A program made the position numbers and the translations under genes. Below the pieces are notes generated by a model. The model was not told where the DNA came from. It was given only the letters and a program-made list of their open reading frames with translations, and searched no databases. A DNA stretch of 64,000 bases from Bolinopsis microptera (taxonomy: Eukaryota > Ctenophora > Tentaculata > Lobata > Bolinopsidae), in contig NC_087082.1 in assembly GCF_026151205.1 (NCBI RefSeq), positions 20,298,494 through 20,362,493 on the forward strand. Reading direction: 5' to 3'. Shown here piece after piece: positions 12,989 to 23,287 of the stretch (positions within the stretch are counted from its first letter, which is position 1; every line of letters begins with the position of its first letter).

Positions 12989-13205
12989 GTATACCATACT
13001 GTATTACTGATGTGATGTTTGGAGAGGGATATCTGGCGTAGATCGAACTTAGTTTATGTTGTTGCAGTATTGTTGTAATATTTTTGATACTTTTTTGAGT
13101 TAAATAGAGGACGATAAATTAATGTTTTCGTAATTGATGAATTTTTGTTTAGCAATGATTAATTACCATGGATTTATTTAGGCAAGGTTCAACCTAAGAT
13201 CAGAG

Positions 13206-14179
13206 ATGATCATGGTGATGATTATCGTTCTCATGTCCATACTCGAGGCGAGAAGTGAAGGAGGTAAAACATTTCCAAATAATCATGAGTTTAGAAGTTC
13301 AGAGTGCATCGCTTTTAGCACTTTTATGATTGACTCGGTGCCTACTGCCATTCCATCAAGATAATCATCATTGAAATTAATTTGATTAATTCTATCTTTC
13401 AGTGTGAGTACCTGCAGTTATAGGCACAGAATACCAGCATAACATCGCTCGGCGACCACTCCAAATAAGAACAAAAGACAAACTGGAAAAGGCTGACAAG
13501 ATAGCAGTAGCTATCAGAACAGACAGTAAACTGGTTGGGGTGATCAAGCTGGAGTTCTTCCCTGACAGTGAGGATCCTTATGTGAGCTACTCAGTACAAC
13601 ACTGCACTGGGAATGAGACTCAGAATGTAGGGGAGAAGTTGGGGGAGACTGGGAGGGGCTTCAAGGAGTTCAAGATAACGAAGGATGAAGAGAGGCTGGT
13701 CCTTGTATGCGATGGAGTGGAGTTAGTGACAATGGTTACATTCTCCTCCACCTCCACTGACTTTCCCGGTATAGGAACTTTCAATAAGTCTCAATTTGAA
13801 ATTGTAAATAACTTGATTTAACTAATTTAACCGTTGATTTTAAAGAAGTGAAGGTAAAATTGGTGAAAATGTTCTTCTACAGATTGCATAAAGAAATGGG
13901 CTGGTGATACGAGCATTGTTAAATTCTGGTCAAAGAGCAACGCTCAGGAAACTATTCTTCTGTACCCCAGTAAGTATTATATATTAAGTAACTAAAATAA
14001 GTAAGTATAATATATTGAATATTTAACTTACTATATTTTATTATGTATTATCATTGAGTAATTAGTTGTAATGAAACGAAAAGGGATTTGTTTCATTCCG
14101 ACTAATTCACTACATTTAACTTAGAATATAACTTCATATCAACATTGAATCACAATTTCTCTCGTTAGATCCAAACTGA
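13206..14179 (+). CDS. Small secreted protein of unknown family, four exons
   Basis: Exons 13206-13263, 13418-13768, 13883-13969 and 14169-14179 (stop TGA at 14177) join in frame with GT/AG introns, all phase 1. The total is 507 nt, 168 residues. The first exon encodes a hydrophobic signal peptide (MIMVMIIVLMSILEARSEG). The mature part holds IRTKDKLEKADKIAVAIRT, a CTGNETQN glycosylation-like motif, LVLVCDGVELV and DCIKKWAGD. I do not recognise the family. The acceptor at 13417 was preferred over the one at about 13403 because the latter brings an immediate TGA. The gene is convergent with the Ig/Kazal gene, whose stop lies 15 bp away. Confidence 0.72.
14037..14042 (-). terminator. Polyadenylation signal AATAAA of the Ig/Kazal gene
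   Basis: Minus-strand AATAAA lies about 153 nt beyond the stop at 14195-14197, inside intron 3 of the plus-strand gene. This implies overlapping 3' transcripts. Confidence 0.45.
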
Positions 14180-14194
14180 AATGTTAACCATCGT

Positions 14195-17100
14195 TCAAGA
14201 AAACCCAATATAACCCAAATCAAGAAGCTCCCCTACCCGTTTCCTAGACTCCAGGTTATCAGGCCGGAATGTGGGAGTAGGTGTGACCTCCTCCTCCACT
14301 TCCACTACCACTTCCTGACTCCGGTACTCTCTCTCACACTGTCTAGCTTCACACCTGTATCTCCCTTTGTCACGTGAGCTGAGCGAGGTGACACGGAGTA
14401 CGGACCTCGAGGACACCTGATGGAGATACGAATATCAGAATCAGGAGAGTCAGTGCTAGGATTGATATTTATTTTAAATTTAACCATTTTAGTTAATATT
14501 AGCTGTCTTCAGGTACCAAGTACTTTGATAAACCTTATTCGTGATAAATCTGGCAGATCTGGCAGACTCACCCTAGCAACACTCACCCTAGCAACAGTAC
14601 TCACCCTAGCAACAGTACTCACCCTAGCAACAGTACTCACCCTAGAAACAGTACTCACCCTAGCAACAGTACTCACCCTAGCAACACTCACCCTAGTAAC
14701 AGTAAATACTCACCCTAGCAGCAGTAAATACTCACCCTAGCAATAATAAACACTCACCCTAGCAACAGTACTCACCCTAGCAATAGTACTCACCCTAGCA
14801 ACAGTACTCACCCTAGCAACAGTACTCACCCTAGCAGCAGTACTCACCCTAGCAACAGTACTCACCCTAGCAACAGTACTCACCCTAGCAACAGTACTCA
14901 CCCTAGCAACAGTACTCACCCTAGCAACACTCACCCTAGTAACAGTAAATACTCACCCTAGCAGCAGTAAATACTCACCCTAGCAATAATAAACACTCAC
15001 CCTAGCAACAGTACTCACCCTAGCAATAGTACTCACCCTAGCAACAGTACTCACCCTAGCAACAGTACTCACCCTAGCAACAGTACTCACCCTAGCAACA
15101 GTACTCACCCTAGCAACAGTACTCACCCTAGCAACAGTACTCACCCTAGCAACAGTACTCACCCTAGCAACAGTACTCACCCTAGCAACAGTACCGTCTT
15201 CAGAAGTCCTGGTCCAGTACAGCTCAGGAGTAGGAACAGCGGACTCTGACACTGAACAAGTCAGTCTCAGAGTCTCTCCTACTGAGTAAAATAGTTGACT
15301 TCCCGCGTTGACTTGAAGACTGGGCCTCGCCGTCCTCGGGCAGAAACCTGAGGGGTGGCAGAGAGTTACCATAGTTACACTACTAGTTACCATAGTACAC
15401 TGAACTGAACATGCGTGCAAACAGAGTTTTAAATACTGTACAGACATGGGTTAAAAACAACGGTCTTAAACTTAATGTAGGAAAAACTAAATACATGATA
15501 TTCACTAACAGATTACCAGAGGATATAAATATTAGTATAGAAGGACAGCGACTAGTGAAAAGTGAACATGAACGATTTTTAGGTGTCATTATTGACTCAA
15601 AACTTAGCTGGAGCCAGCACATTAAACAGTTAAAGACTAAAATATCCAGAAATGCAGGCGTAATGATGAAACTTAAAAGTTCCATTCCGAATAAAGCTCA
15701 AAAAATGCTATACAATAGTTTAATTCAATCTCACCTGTATTACTGCGCTACTGTTTGGGGTACTACTACTAAATCTTTAAATTCCATTCAGTCTTTATTC
15801 TCTGCTCAAAAGAAAGCTATTCGCGCCACTGATTCAGAATATCATAACTATTTTTACGACAAAGAAAAACGTAAACTACCATCTCACACAAAATCCATCT
15901 TCAACAAAATAGGAATTTTAGCTCTTCCTAATCTCATTGCTAAAAGCTGTCTAACTTTGATGCACAAGGTTTATATGGGAGTAGCACCATCGAGTATCTG
16001 TAGTATATTTGAAAAATCGCCGCTTAGACAAACGGAAAGGAGAAATCCAAAGTATTTTGAAATTAAGTTCAACAGATTACGGATCACCGATTATAGCATC
16101 TCTAACGTAGGACCACGATTATATAACAACACGATAAACGAAATAAATAAAATCCTTCCCTTCAACTTACCTAAGTTACAAGATAAGTTTATTAATTCAT
16201 ACAAGGACAACATTGTACGTTACTTACAGGACAAACAAAAACTTGACCTAGAAAACCTTTCGTGGACGGACAAGAACTTTGTCCTTTACAACTTTTAAAC
16301 AAAATATTAGCAAAATATAACAGCTGTAAAAATCCTAAACGTTAGTGCAGTCAAATAAATGAACTGCGATAATGCATTTGACAGTCAGTCACTGCAATTT
16401 ATTCTGCAACTTATTTTTCAATTTTCACTGCCACACTTAGGCTTATCTTGCCTACACATTTTTTAAAACGAAATTCCTTGCGCACCGCGTACTAAAATTA
16501 CTTGGATTTCTACCGCTTTGATAAATGACTACAAGAAGATGGGGAGTTAATATTGTTGATTTATATAATATAGATTATTTATTCTTTAGTGTAGATTAAC
16601 TTTATTTTTATATATTTAACCAAGTGTGAAGGATCAACCATACGTTATTGATATTTTTGAAATATTTAACGATAAATTAATATAATAATAAATGATTGTA
16701 ATATTTTTATTGAGGCACATGCCACCCCATCGCGGGTTTACTACTTACTACTACTATAGTTACACTACTAGTTACCACAGGTACACTACTAGTTACCATA
16801 GTTACACTACTAAGCAGAGGCTGGGAGAACATGATGTGGGTTCGGATCTGACACATTAATTCTGTTTCAGGAGGAAATTACACTGTAGCACCTACCACAC
16901 CCCTACATATATGTAAAAACTGACACTGTTAAAATTAACAAGTGTATGTCCACCGTTAATACTTTAATATTAATTGAGATATTCCCGAATGGAAGAATAT
17001 CTGGAAACAATCTGTCACCCAGAGGAGGGGGGGCACATAGATACGTTTCGTCACTGACGTCACCAGCCCACCAGTTGCCAAGTGTTGTCTTGACTCACCA

Positions 17101-20100
17101 TCATAAGAAACCACAGTGACATTAGTTCCCTCCCTGCAGTTTTCTTGTGTCACGTGACAGGGATTGTAGAAGCTCCTACAATCTGATCCGCACACCGGAC
17201 TGTATTCAGTATTTTGGCACTCCGGACACACGCACTCCGTCGTACCTGCAATATCTAGTCAGTCTCACACCGGACTGAAATCCGGTGCTGTCTTTTTAGC
17301 GGTGATTTAAACGGTCTGATTGTAGTCCTAAACAAAATTAGTCAGTATAAAACAAACTGATCAAGAAAACAAAATAAAATAATATCGTTTTCTGAAAACA
17401 ATAACCCACATAAACGTATTTAAAACGTGCAGATTGAAGTTGCTCGTTCCCTCAATAATACGAACAGAACATTACCAGTAACATAGTCAGCTTGACAAGT
17501 CTGACCAGCTCCACAGTTCACATCTTTACACAGATCCAGGACTCTGAGGTAAGCGTCCTGGAAGTCATCACCCCACGCGTTAGAAGCAAGACACCTGTAC
17601 CATCCTGTAAATTATAATGTGTTCAATAATCACGCGTTAGAAGCAAGACACCTGTACCATCCTGTAAAATATAATGTGTCAATAATCACGTGTCAATCTA
17701 CAAATTTGTTTAGTCAATTGGACATATTAACCATTAGAGCTGAAGTAGTTCTGATACGTTGGAATAGAATCTGTAAGACTGGCCTCTAGCTCGCCATTTT
17801 TTAGATTCAAGCAAATCGAGGATGTTCAAAGGGTGCAGAATGTTCAGCTCGACAAAATACCAGTGGTAATTATTCCGTAGGCTGTAAAATGACTCCTCCA
17901 TGTCCATATCCTTAAATAATTGGACATAACCACGTGGTAAACTGCACGACAACAAAATATTAGCCTTTGAATCACTAGCTGTGAATGATGAAGATGCTAG
18001 CTGTGAATGATGAAGATGCTAGCTGTGAATGATGAAGATGCTAGCTGTGAATGATGAAGATGCTAGCTGTGAATGATGAAGATGCTGTTTGAATTTCAAC
18101 CCTCAAATTTATAACACTCCCTGCAAGCTTATCACTTTCGTAGCACGTGTTGTGCACGTGGTAGTGCCACTTCAATATAAACAATTATCATCATTCGTAC
18201 CTTCGTTTTGTTGGTTGACCTCTTCAAACTCTTGTATTACTGATACCACAGTAACTCTCTCTCCTCCGATCATCTCTGGAACCGCTCTGTTCACTCCGTC
18301 TGATCGCAGTGTTATTGTAGTCAGGGGGGCCGGGGCTCCTTGTGACTTACAGCTGAAACAGTGTTATTGTAGTCAGGGGGGCCGGGGCTCCTTGTGACTT
18401 ACAGCTGAAACAGTGTTATTGTAGTCAGGGGGCCGGGGCTCCTTGTGACTTACAACTGAAACAGTGTTATTGTAGTCAGGGGGGCCGGGGCTCCTTGTGA
18501 CTTACAGCTGAAACAGTGTTATTGTAGTCAGGGGGGCCGGGGCTCCTTGTGACTTACAGCTGAAACAGTGTTATTGTAGTCAGGGGGGCCGGGGCTCCTT
18601 GTGACTTACAGCTGAAACAGTGTTATTGTAGTCAGGGGGGCCGGGGCTCCTTGTGACTTACAGCTGAAACAGTTTTATTGTAGTCAGGGGGGCTGGAGCT
18701 CCTTGTGACTTACAGCTGAAACAGTGTTATTGTAGTCAGGGGGGCCGGGGCTCCTTGTGACTTACAACTGAAACAGTGTTATTGTAGTCAGGGGGGCCGG
18801 GGCTCCTTGTGACTTACAGCTGAAACAGTTTTATTGTAGTCAGGGGGGCTGGAGCTCCTTGTGACTTACAGCTGAAACAGTGTTATTGTAGTCAGGGGGG
18901 CCGGGGCTCCTTGTGACTTACAGCTGAAACAGTGTTATTGTAGTCAGGGGGGCCGGGGCTCCTTGTGACTTACAGCTGAAACAGTGTTATTGTAGTCAGG
19001 GGGGCCGGGGCTCCTTGTGACTTACAGCTGAAACAGTGTTATTGTAGTCAGGGGGGCCGGGGCTCCTTGTGACTTACAGCTGAAACAGTGTTATTGTAGT
19101 CAGGGGGGCCGGGGCTCCTTGTGACTTACAGCTGAAACAGTTTTATTGTAGTCAGGGGGGCTGGAGCTCCTTGTGACTTACAGCTGAAACAGTGTTATTG
19201 TAGTCAGGGGGCCGGGGCTCCTTGTGACTTACAACTGAAACACTGTTAATGTAGTCAATAACAGTGTTTCAACTGTAAGTCAACAGTAATATCAACCGTA
19301 CCTGAACATTGCAGTTGAGCCAGGAGGAACTGTAATATTAAACGTACCTGAACATTGCAGTTGAGCCAGGAGGAACTGTAATATTAAACGTACCTGAACA
19401 TTGCAGTTGAGCCAGGAGGAACCGTAATATTAACCGGGGGATCAGTTATAATGGCAGCTACCCTCAGTCCAGGGATTATATCCACGTCTCTGTTACCATC
19501 GTTTATCACTACCTGAACAAATGGAGATTATAATACATGCAGCTTATTCCTATCATCCCTGGACTGTGTAACAAAAGTGCAAGTTTCGAAAAGTTTGGAG
19601 ACACTTAACAATGCACTAAACGGGTTAAGGAATAAAACAAGCAGTTTGTAGTACGTGATTTGTGCTTCACCTCGTTGCTGAAGGTATCTGTATTCCGGCC
19701 GGTATTCCGGCCGACGTCCAGCGCTTTAGTGAACGCACTGTATTCGTATTTAGGACTAGCTGTCGTCTGGCTGCTCTTATCTGTTATTATTAGGTTATAT
19801 CGTTCAGTTTAGAAATGTTCAGGAGACTTTAATCCGTTTAGTATCGGAGCTTGGGAAGCAGTACGTCATTGATAAATACTAATTATCACCAAATAATGAG
19901 TTAGTCTGACATGCATCAAATATTTCAAGTGGAAATTTCCCACTCAAACAATGTAAGTTATATCCTCAAAACTAGTAATGTTTCATGTTAGCCCAACTTA
20001 CCCTTATTAAAGAACTCAGTAGATGTCAGAGGGAGGGTCTGAGTAGAAAAGGAGACGGTTCTAGCTGCTCCAAAGTTAATGTCCTCAGTAGCGGAGGGAG

Positions 20101-20603
20101 TAGGGATGTTCAGGCTCTTCAGAAGCTGGCACACTGTGAGCAGGTCGTCTGTGTACCTGTACAGTATAACTCTGATTTACTGCTATTATCTTCCTCCAAA
20201 TGAAGTCTTTACTATTTTATACATTATGTGAACGATTTACCGCGGCTGTTTACTTTCCCCAAACTCCGCGGTTAACCGGGGTTTGACTGTGAGTTGATTT
20301 TCTTCCAACGTTAGTGACTATACAGTTAACAGGTCTCATAGTCCCGTGTCAAATTATTAATAGATCAGCCTAGCTTGAAATCTCAACAGTATAATTCACG
20401 AAATAGCCCTGTTATTCTGTTGTTATACATTTGCTGTTAGAGTCTGCTGCTTCAGCTTACCTAGAACAGATGGCTTGATGTTTACATTGAGTAAAAAGAC
20501 TAGCTGTTGAACACTTCACCCTGTTCTCTTCAACCTTATCACGTGTTTGACAGGTTGTCAATCTCCAGCTTGAAAACAACACAACACAACACAAAGCAAG
20601 CAT
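14195..20603 (-). CDS. Secreted Ig - follistatin/Kazal - Ig protein, nine exons
   Basis: Exons 20603-20461, 20156-20002, 19780-19671, 19512-19394, 18352-18201, 17604-17476, 17245-17099, 15347-15181 and 14416-14195 join with matching phases to 1344 nt (447 residues plus stop). Exon 1 gives a signal peptide (MLALCCVVLFSSWRLTTC). Exons 2-4 form an N-terminal region I do not recognise. Exons 4-6 form an Ig domain (MFSCKSQGAP to GWYRCLASNAWGD). Exons 6-7 form a follistatin/Kazal module (CKDVNCGAGQTCQADY, then PECQNTEYSPVCGSDC). Exons 8-9 form a second Ig (LRLTCSV, ELYWTRT, DKGRYRCEA). Kazal-Ig combinations occur in extracellular protease-inhibitor and growth-factor-binding proteins; the role here is inferred. 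Intron 7 holds an antisense LINE fragment, and four splice boundaries lie in tandem repeats. Confidence 0.85.
14566..15180. repeat. 18-bp minisatellite reiterating a splice donor
   Basis: About 34 units of gtactcaccctagcaaca (plus strand) abut the 3' end of Ig/Kazal exon 8. On the minus strand each unit contains CTAGG|GTGAGTA, the same donor used at 15181. A longer block with aaatactcaccctagc variants recurs at about 14690-14790 and 14930-15030, giving a roughly 240-bp higher-order period. Long open frames through it are an effect of the 18-bp period. Confidence 0.95.
15400..16755 (+). mobile_element. 5'-truncated CR1/L2-type LINE fragment in intron 7
   Basis: The open frame 15411-16298 (295 aa) is the part of a LINE reverse transcriptase downstream of the YADD motif. 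It carries NGLKLNVGKTKYMIF, FLGVIIDSKLSW, ...HLYYCATVWG and GPRLYNN. The catalytic palm is absent, so it cannot encode an active RT. An AT-rich 3' UTR follows and ends in a tac microsatellite (acttactactacta), typical of this LINE group. It is antisense to the host gene and flanked on both sides by gttacactactagttaccata-like simple repeats, which obscure any target duplication. Confidence 0.88.
17574..17690. repeat. 57-bp duplication of an exon start plus acceptor
   Basis: The first 31 nt of Ig/Kazal exon 6 and 26 nt of the upstream intron (17574-17630) are repeated at 17631-17686. A third unit starts at about 17687 but is cut after a few bases. Each complete copy contains the minus-strand acceptor taca g|gatgg. 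Confidence 0.9.
17975..18085. repeat. 22-bp tandem repeat, five copies
   Basis: Units of gctagctgtgaatgatgaagat lie in intron 5 of the Ig/Kazal gene, about 115 bp from the exon 5 donor. Confidence 0.9.
18309..19245. repeat. 52-bp array reiterating a splice acceptor and exon start
   Basis: About 18 copies (51-52 bp) of a unit that on the minus strand reads tttcag|CTGTAAGTCACAAGG, then a run of C, then ctgactacaataacactg. The copy nearest the unique part of exon 5 (acceptor at 18353-18354) gives the exon that fits the Ig domain. Minor variants lose one G, or carry tttcag|ttgtaag or ctggagctcc. Confidence 0.95.
19230..19285. repeat. Imperfect inverted repeat at the end of the 52-bp array
   Basis: ttacaactgaaacactgtta is followed about 7 bases later by its near inverse taacagtgtttcaactgtaa. 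The last array unit therefore ends in a short hairpin with inverted unit sequence. Confidence 0.7.
19302..19437. repeat. 46-bp triplication of an exon end plus donor
   Basis: The 3' end of Ig/Kazal exon 4 and its donor are present three times, with donors immediately after 19394, 19348 and 19302. Minus-strand CAG|GTACGTTTAAT is identical in the first two copies; in the terminal copy (19302) it reads CAG|GTACGGTTGAT. Forty-six is not a multiple of three, so use of a later donor would shift the frame. Confidence 0.93.
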
Positions 20604-20698
20604 GTTTACCTAAAAGTGTAATTTATTTGCCCTCTGTGCTAACTTTCCTCTAAAGACTCTCTCTCTCCTAGTTGGCCCTCCACGCCCCAAACAAGCTC

Positions 20699-20740
20699 CT
20701 ATTGGCTCTCCTCCCTCAAGCCAGGCCCTTATTGGTGGAG
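20699..20740 (-). promoter_or_regulatory. CCAAT boxes upstream of the Ig/Kazal gene
   Basis: Two inverted CCAAT motifs (tattggc near 20700 and ttattggtgg near 20729) lie about 95-135 bp upstream of the start codon at 20603. No TATA box is evident. The flanks up to 21674 show no supported gene. Confidence 0.4.
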
Positions 20741-21527
20741 AGAGCATGTCTGAGCGGTAACCCAGTTATCTAATTAACGTTTTAAGGAACATGCGTCACA
20801 GTCAAATGGGTGATCGGTTAATTGAACGGATGTGAACTGAGCTGGGACCATGCTGATCTATCAAGGTGTTGATAGTTGATGTGTTGATATGTTGATAGTT
20901 AAAGCTACAACCGTGTTATTGTTATTGTGTTTTTAGTATTGTAGTGATCCTGTGATATAACCATTCTAATCGAATTTGGTTTAGACAACTGACAAGTGCT
21001 GGTGAAGTTTTTATTTGTACGCTTTGTTAAAGTCTAGTAGTACCAAAGTTTTTAACTTAATATAAACTTGTCAAATTTCAAAATTCCTGCCAAGCGTCTG
21101 TACTATAGAAACCGAAAAGGTATCCGGCTGAATTCAGACCAGAGCTCGGAATTTCAAAACTTTTCAGAACATTTTTCTATCCATTCATAACTTTGAGTAA
21201 CATGCCGGGTATTACTATTTATGTTACAGTTAAGGTGTCGGGGCCGAATGAGATATTTCTGCAGGATTTGATGTCTGATAATCATGAATCAGGCTAAATC
21301 ATGTCATTGGGATTAAGGTTTATGCAAAAACCGTTTTGTTCAGCTGCAAAACCATAATTAACGGGCGATACTAGTAAAATATTTGTTCCAAATATATAGG
21401 ACCGTCGACGAGTCCAACTCGGCACACGTCCTGGTAGGTTATAAACCTACAAAACCATAAAAACCAAAGTCACGTGATAATTTTAAGGCAAGCGAAAGTA
21501 AGAGTAAAAGACTAAAAGCCAATTAAA

Positions 21528-22530
21528 TTGGATATGCTCAATATGCATTTGCTTCAAGAATTTTGTGCTGGCCGAAATTAGCGTTAAAAAACCATATTCA
21601 ATACTAGTACTACTAGTACTATACACTATACTAATCAGTATGCGCGGCCTACCACAAGTACATGATTTTATTAAGGGGTCGTTCACATATTACGTAATCA
21701 GCTGAGGGGGGGGGGGTTTCCGAATGATTACGCTAGTGTAATTTTGACACAATAGTTATGTGTAAAACTGATAACGGAGGGGGGGTTAAAATGTTCCAAA
21801 AAATGATTACGTAATATGTGAACGACCCCTAATATAACCCTAACAGTAAACGAAACTCACTGATCATTCCAAAAAGGTATATAATTATAACAAATTTGGT
21901 ACTGTGAAAATTCTCACAGTCTCTAGACAACAATGGTACAACAATTTTGAAATCCGAGCAAGTTTATTTTTATCGTGCACCCGGCCCCTAATGCTAGCAA
22001 AAAAAATTCGGCTTTTTCATGGTACCTAGACGAAATAAATATTTACTATCTAGGTGCCATATTTAATGGTGCGCGGCTTTTGGAGCAAGAGTAGGTGTAA
22101 AAGTCGCGTAATTTTACGAGATTCGTTGATTTTTGTCGTATTATTCTGTCATATCTTTGGTTCCTTCAATGAGGTCAAAATTATTGTGACGACCTTCCAA
22201 TATAAGGGCTTTCACAACTTCCGAAAAATTTGGTGGATATCGACAATCGAAGTTGATATAGCTAGCATGTAGCTATAGTAATTTGAAAATGGGGCAAAAT
22301 ACGCTGCTTTTAGCTGTAACATAACGTTTGATGCAGATGGTTGGATATGCTCTAAATTTTTGGGACATGTAATTCTATAATAAGTAAGTCTATAAGTAAG
22401 CCTACTAATTTTTGTTAAAATTGGATCAAGGGAAGGTTACTTATATTAATGGGTATTAATACGCATTTGTTTCAAGAATTTTGAGCTGACCGGAATTACT
22501 GAATTAGCGCTAAAAAACCATTCTACAGTC
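21528..22530. repeat. Diverged 85-bp direct repeats flanking a MITE region
   Basis: The segment at about 21530-21612 (catttg(c/t)ttcaagaattttg(t/a)gctg, then ttagcg(t/c)(t/a)aaaaaacca) recurs at about 22445-22530. The sequence from 22530 to 23050 is unusually rich in cgcg and gcgc words, and part of it resembles 30780-30910, which suggests an old dispersed repeat. No gene is supported from 21830 to 23290. Confidence 0.5.
21675..21829. mobile_element. PIF/Harbinger-like MITE (155 bp)
   Basis: Terminal inverted repeats GGGGTCGTTCACATATTACG are perfect at both ends and flanked by a 3-bp TAA duplication (21672-21674 and 21830-21832). The interior is non-coding with two G runs. The TAA target and GG-starting TIR fit PIF/Harbinger; assignment without a transposase stays tentative. 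Confidence 0.7.
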
Positions 22531-23287
22531 GGCATGCGCGGCTCACTGTCGATGCAGCGCACTATCTACTAGCATGTGACCAAAATAGTTTTTTGCCCAT
22601 AATTGATAATGCAACGAGCGACGATGCGAAACAAGAATGCTAGTTTGCGCGGCGCTTCGAAGCGGCGAAGTCCTCCAAATAATGCATAACTCTCTGCGGA
22701 AGCATTTTTACCCTACGTCGTGTTACTGCGCGGCGCTCAGCCTGTTATTCCGCCAAATCTATATTTGGTTATATATATGATTATGAACATGAGGTCCTCA
22801 GGTAAAACAATGTCATGTGCATAGTATGTAGCATGTAAGGAAAATAATTTGTATTAAAAAATCGTACCTTGTAGCGCTATGCGTTACTGTGCCGCGCCGC
22901 GCACTCAATGAGGCGTCTCGCTAGATTCGGTTTCACTAATTCACTCGCCATGGATTATAGGAAAAGGGCGCGTGTTTGTATTTCGCATTGGATATAAAGA
23001 TGACCAATGATATTGCAGTGTTTAAGTCACGTGCGCGTGATATAGCGCGCTTGCGTGTGCTACCTTGAGCTGAGATCAGATACAAACTTTTGTTCCTGAC
23101 TCTCTCTCACTCGCTCTCTGCATTATACCTTTACTTCTGATAAACCTATCGCTTGCAGTTTGTTGAATATCTCTGTCATCTGTCATATGCCTTAAAGTGA
23201 TACCCTTCTCGTACGCTTTTGTTGTTGTTATGGTTTCAATGTCATGAGAGCTACATACATCCAAGAAAAATGGTCTTGTCTATAACT

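Noticed and set aside
13403-13417. Upstream acceptor (ctttcag) for exon 2 of the small secreted gene
   Set aside because: It leads directly to an in-frame TGA; the acceptor ending at 13417 keeps the frame.
17734-17955. 73-codon minus-strand frame inside the Ig/Kazal gene
   Set aside because: It lies in intron 5. Including it would break the clean phase between exons 5 and 6, and it has no recognised domain.
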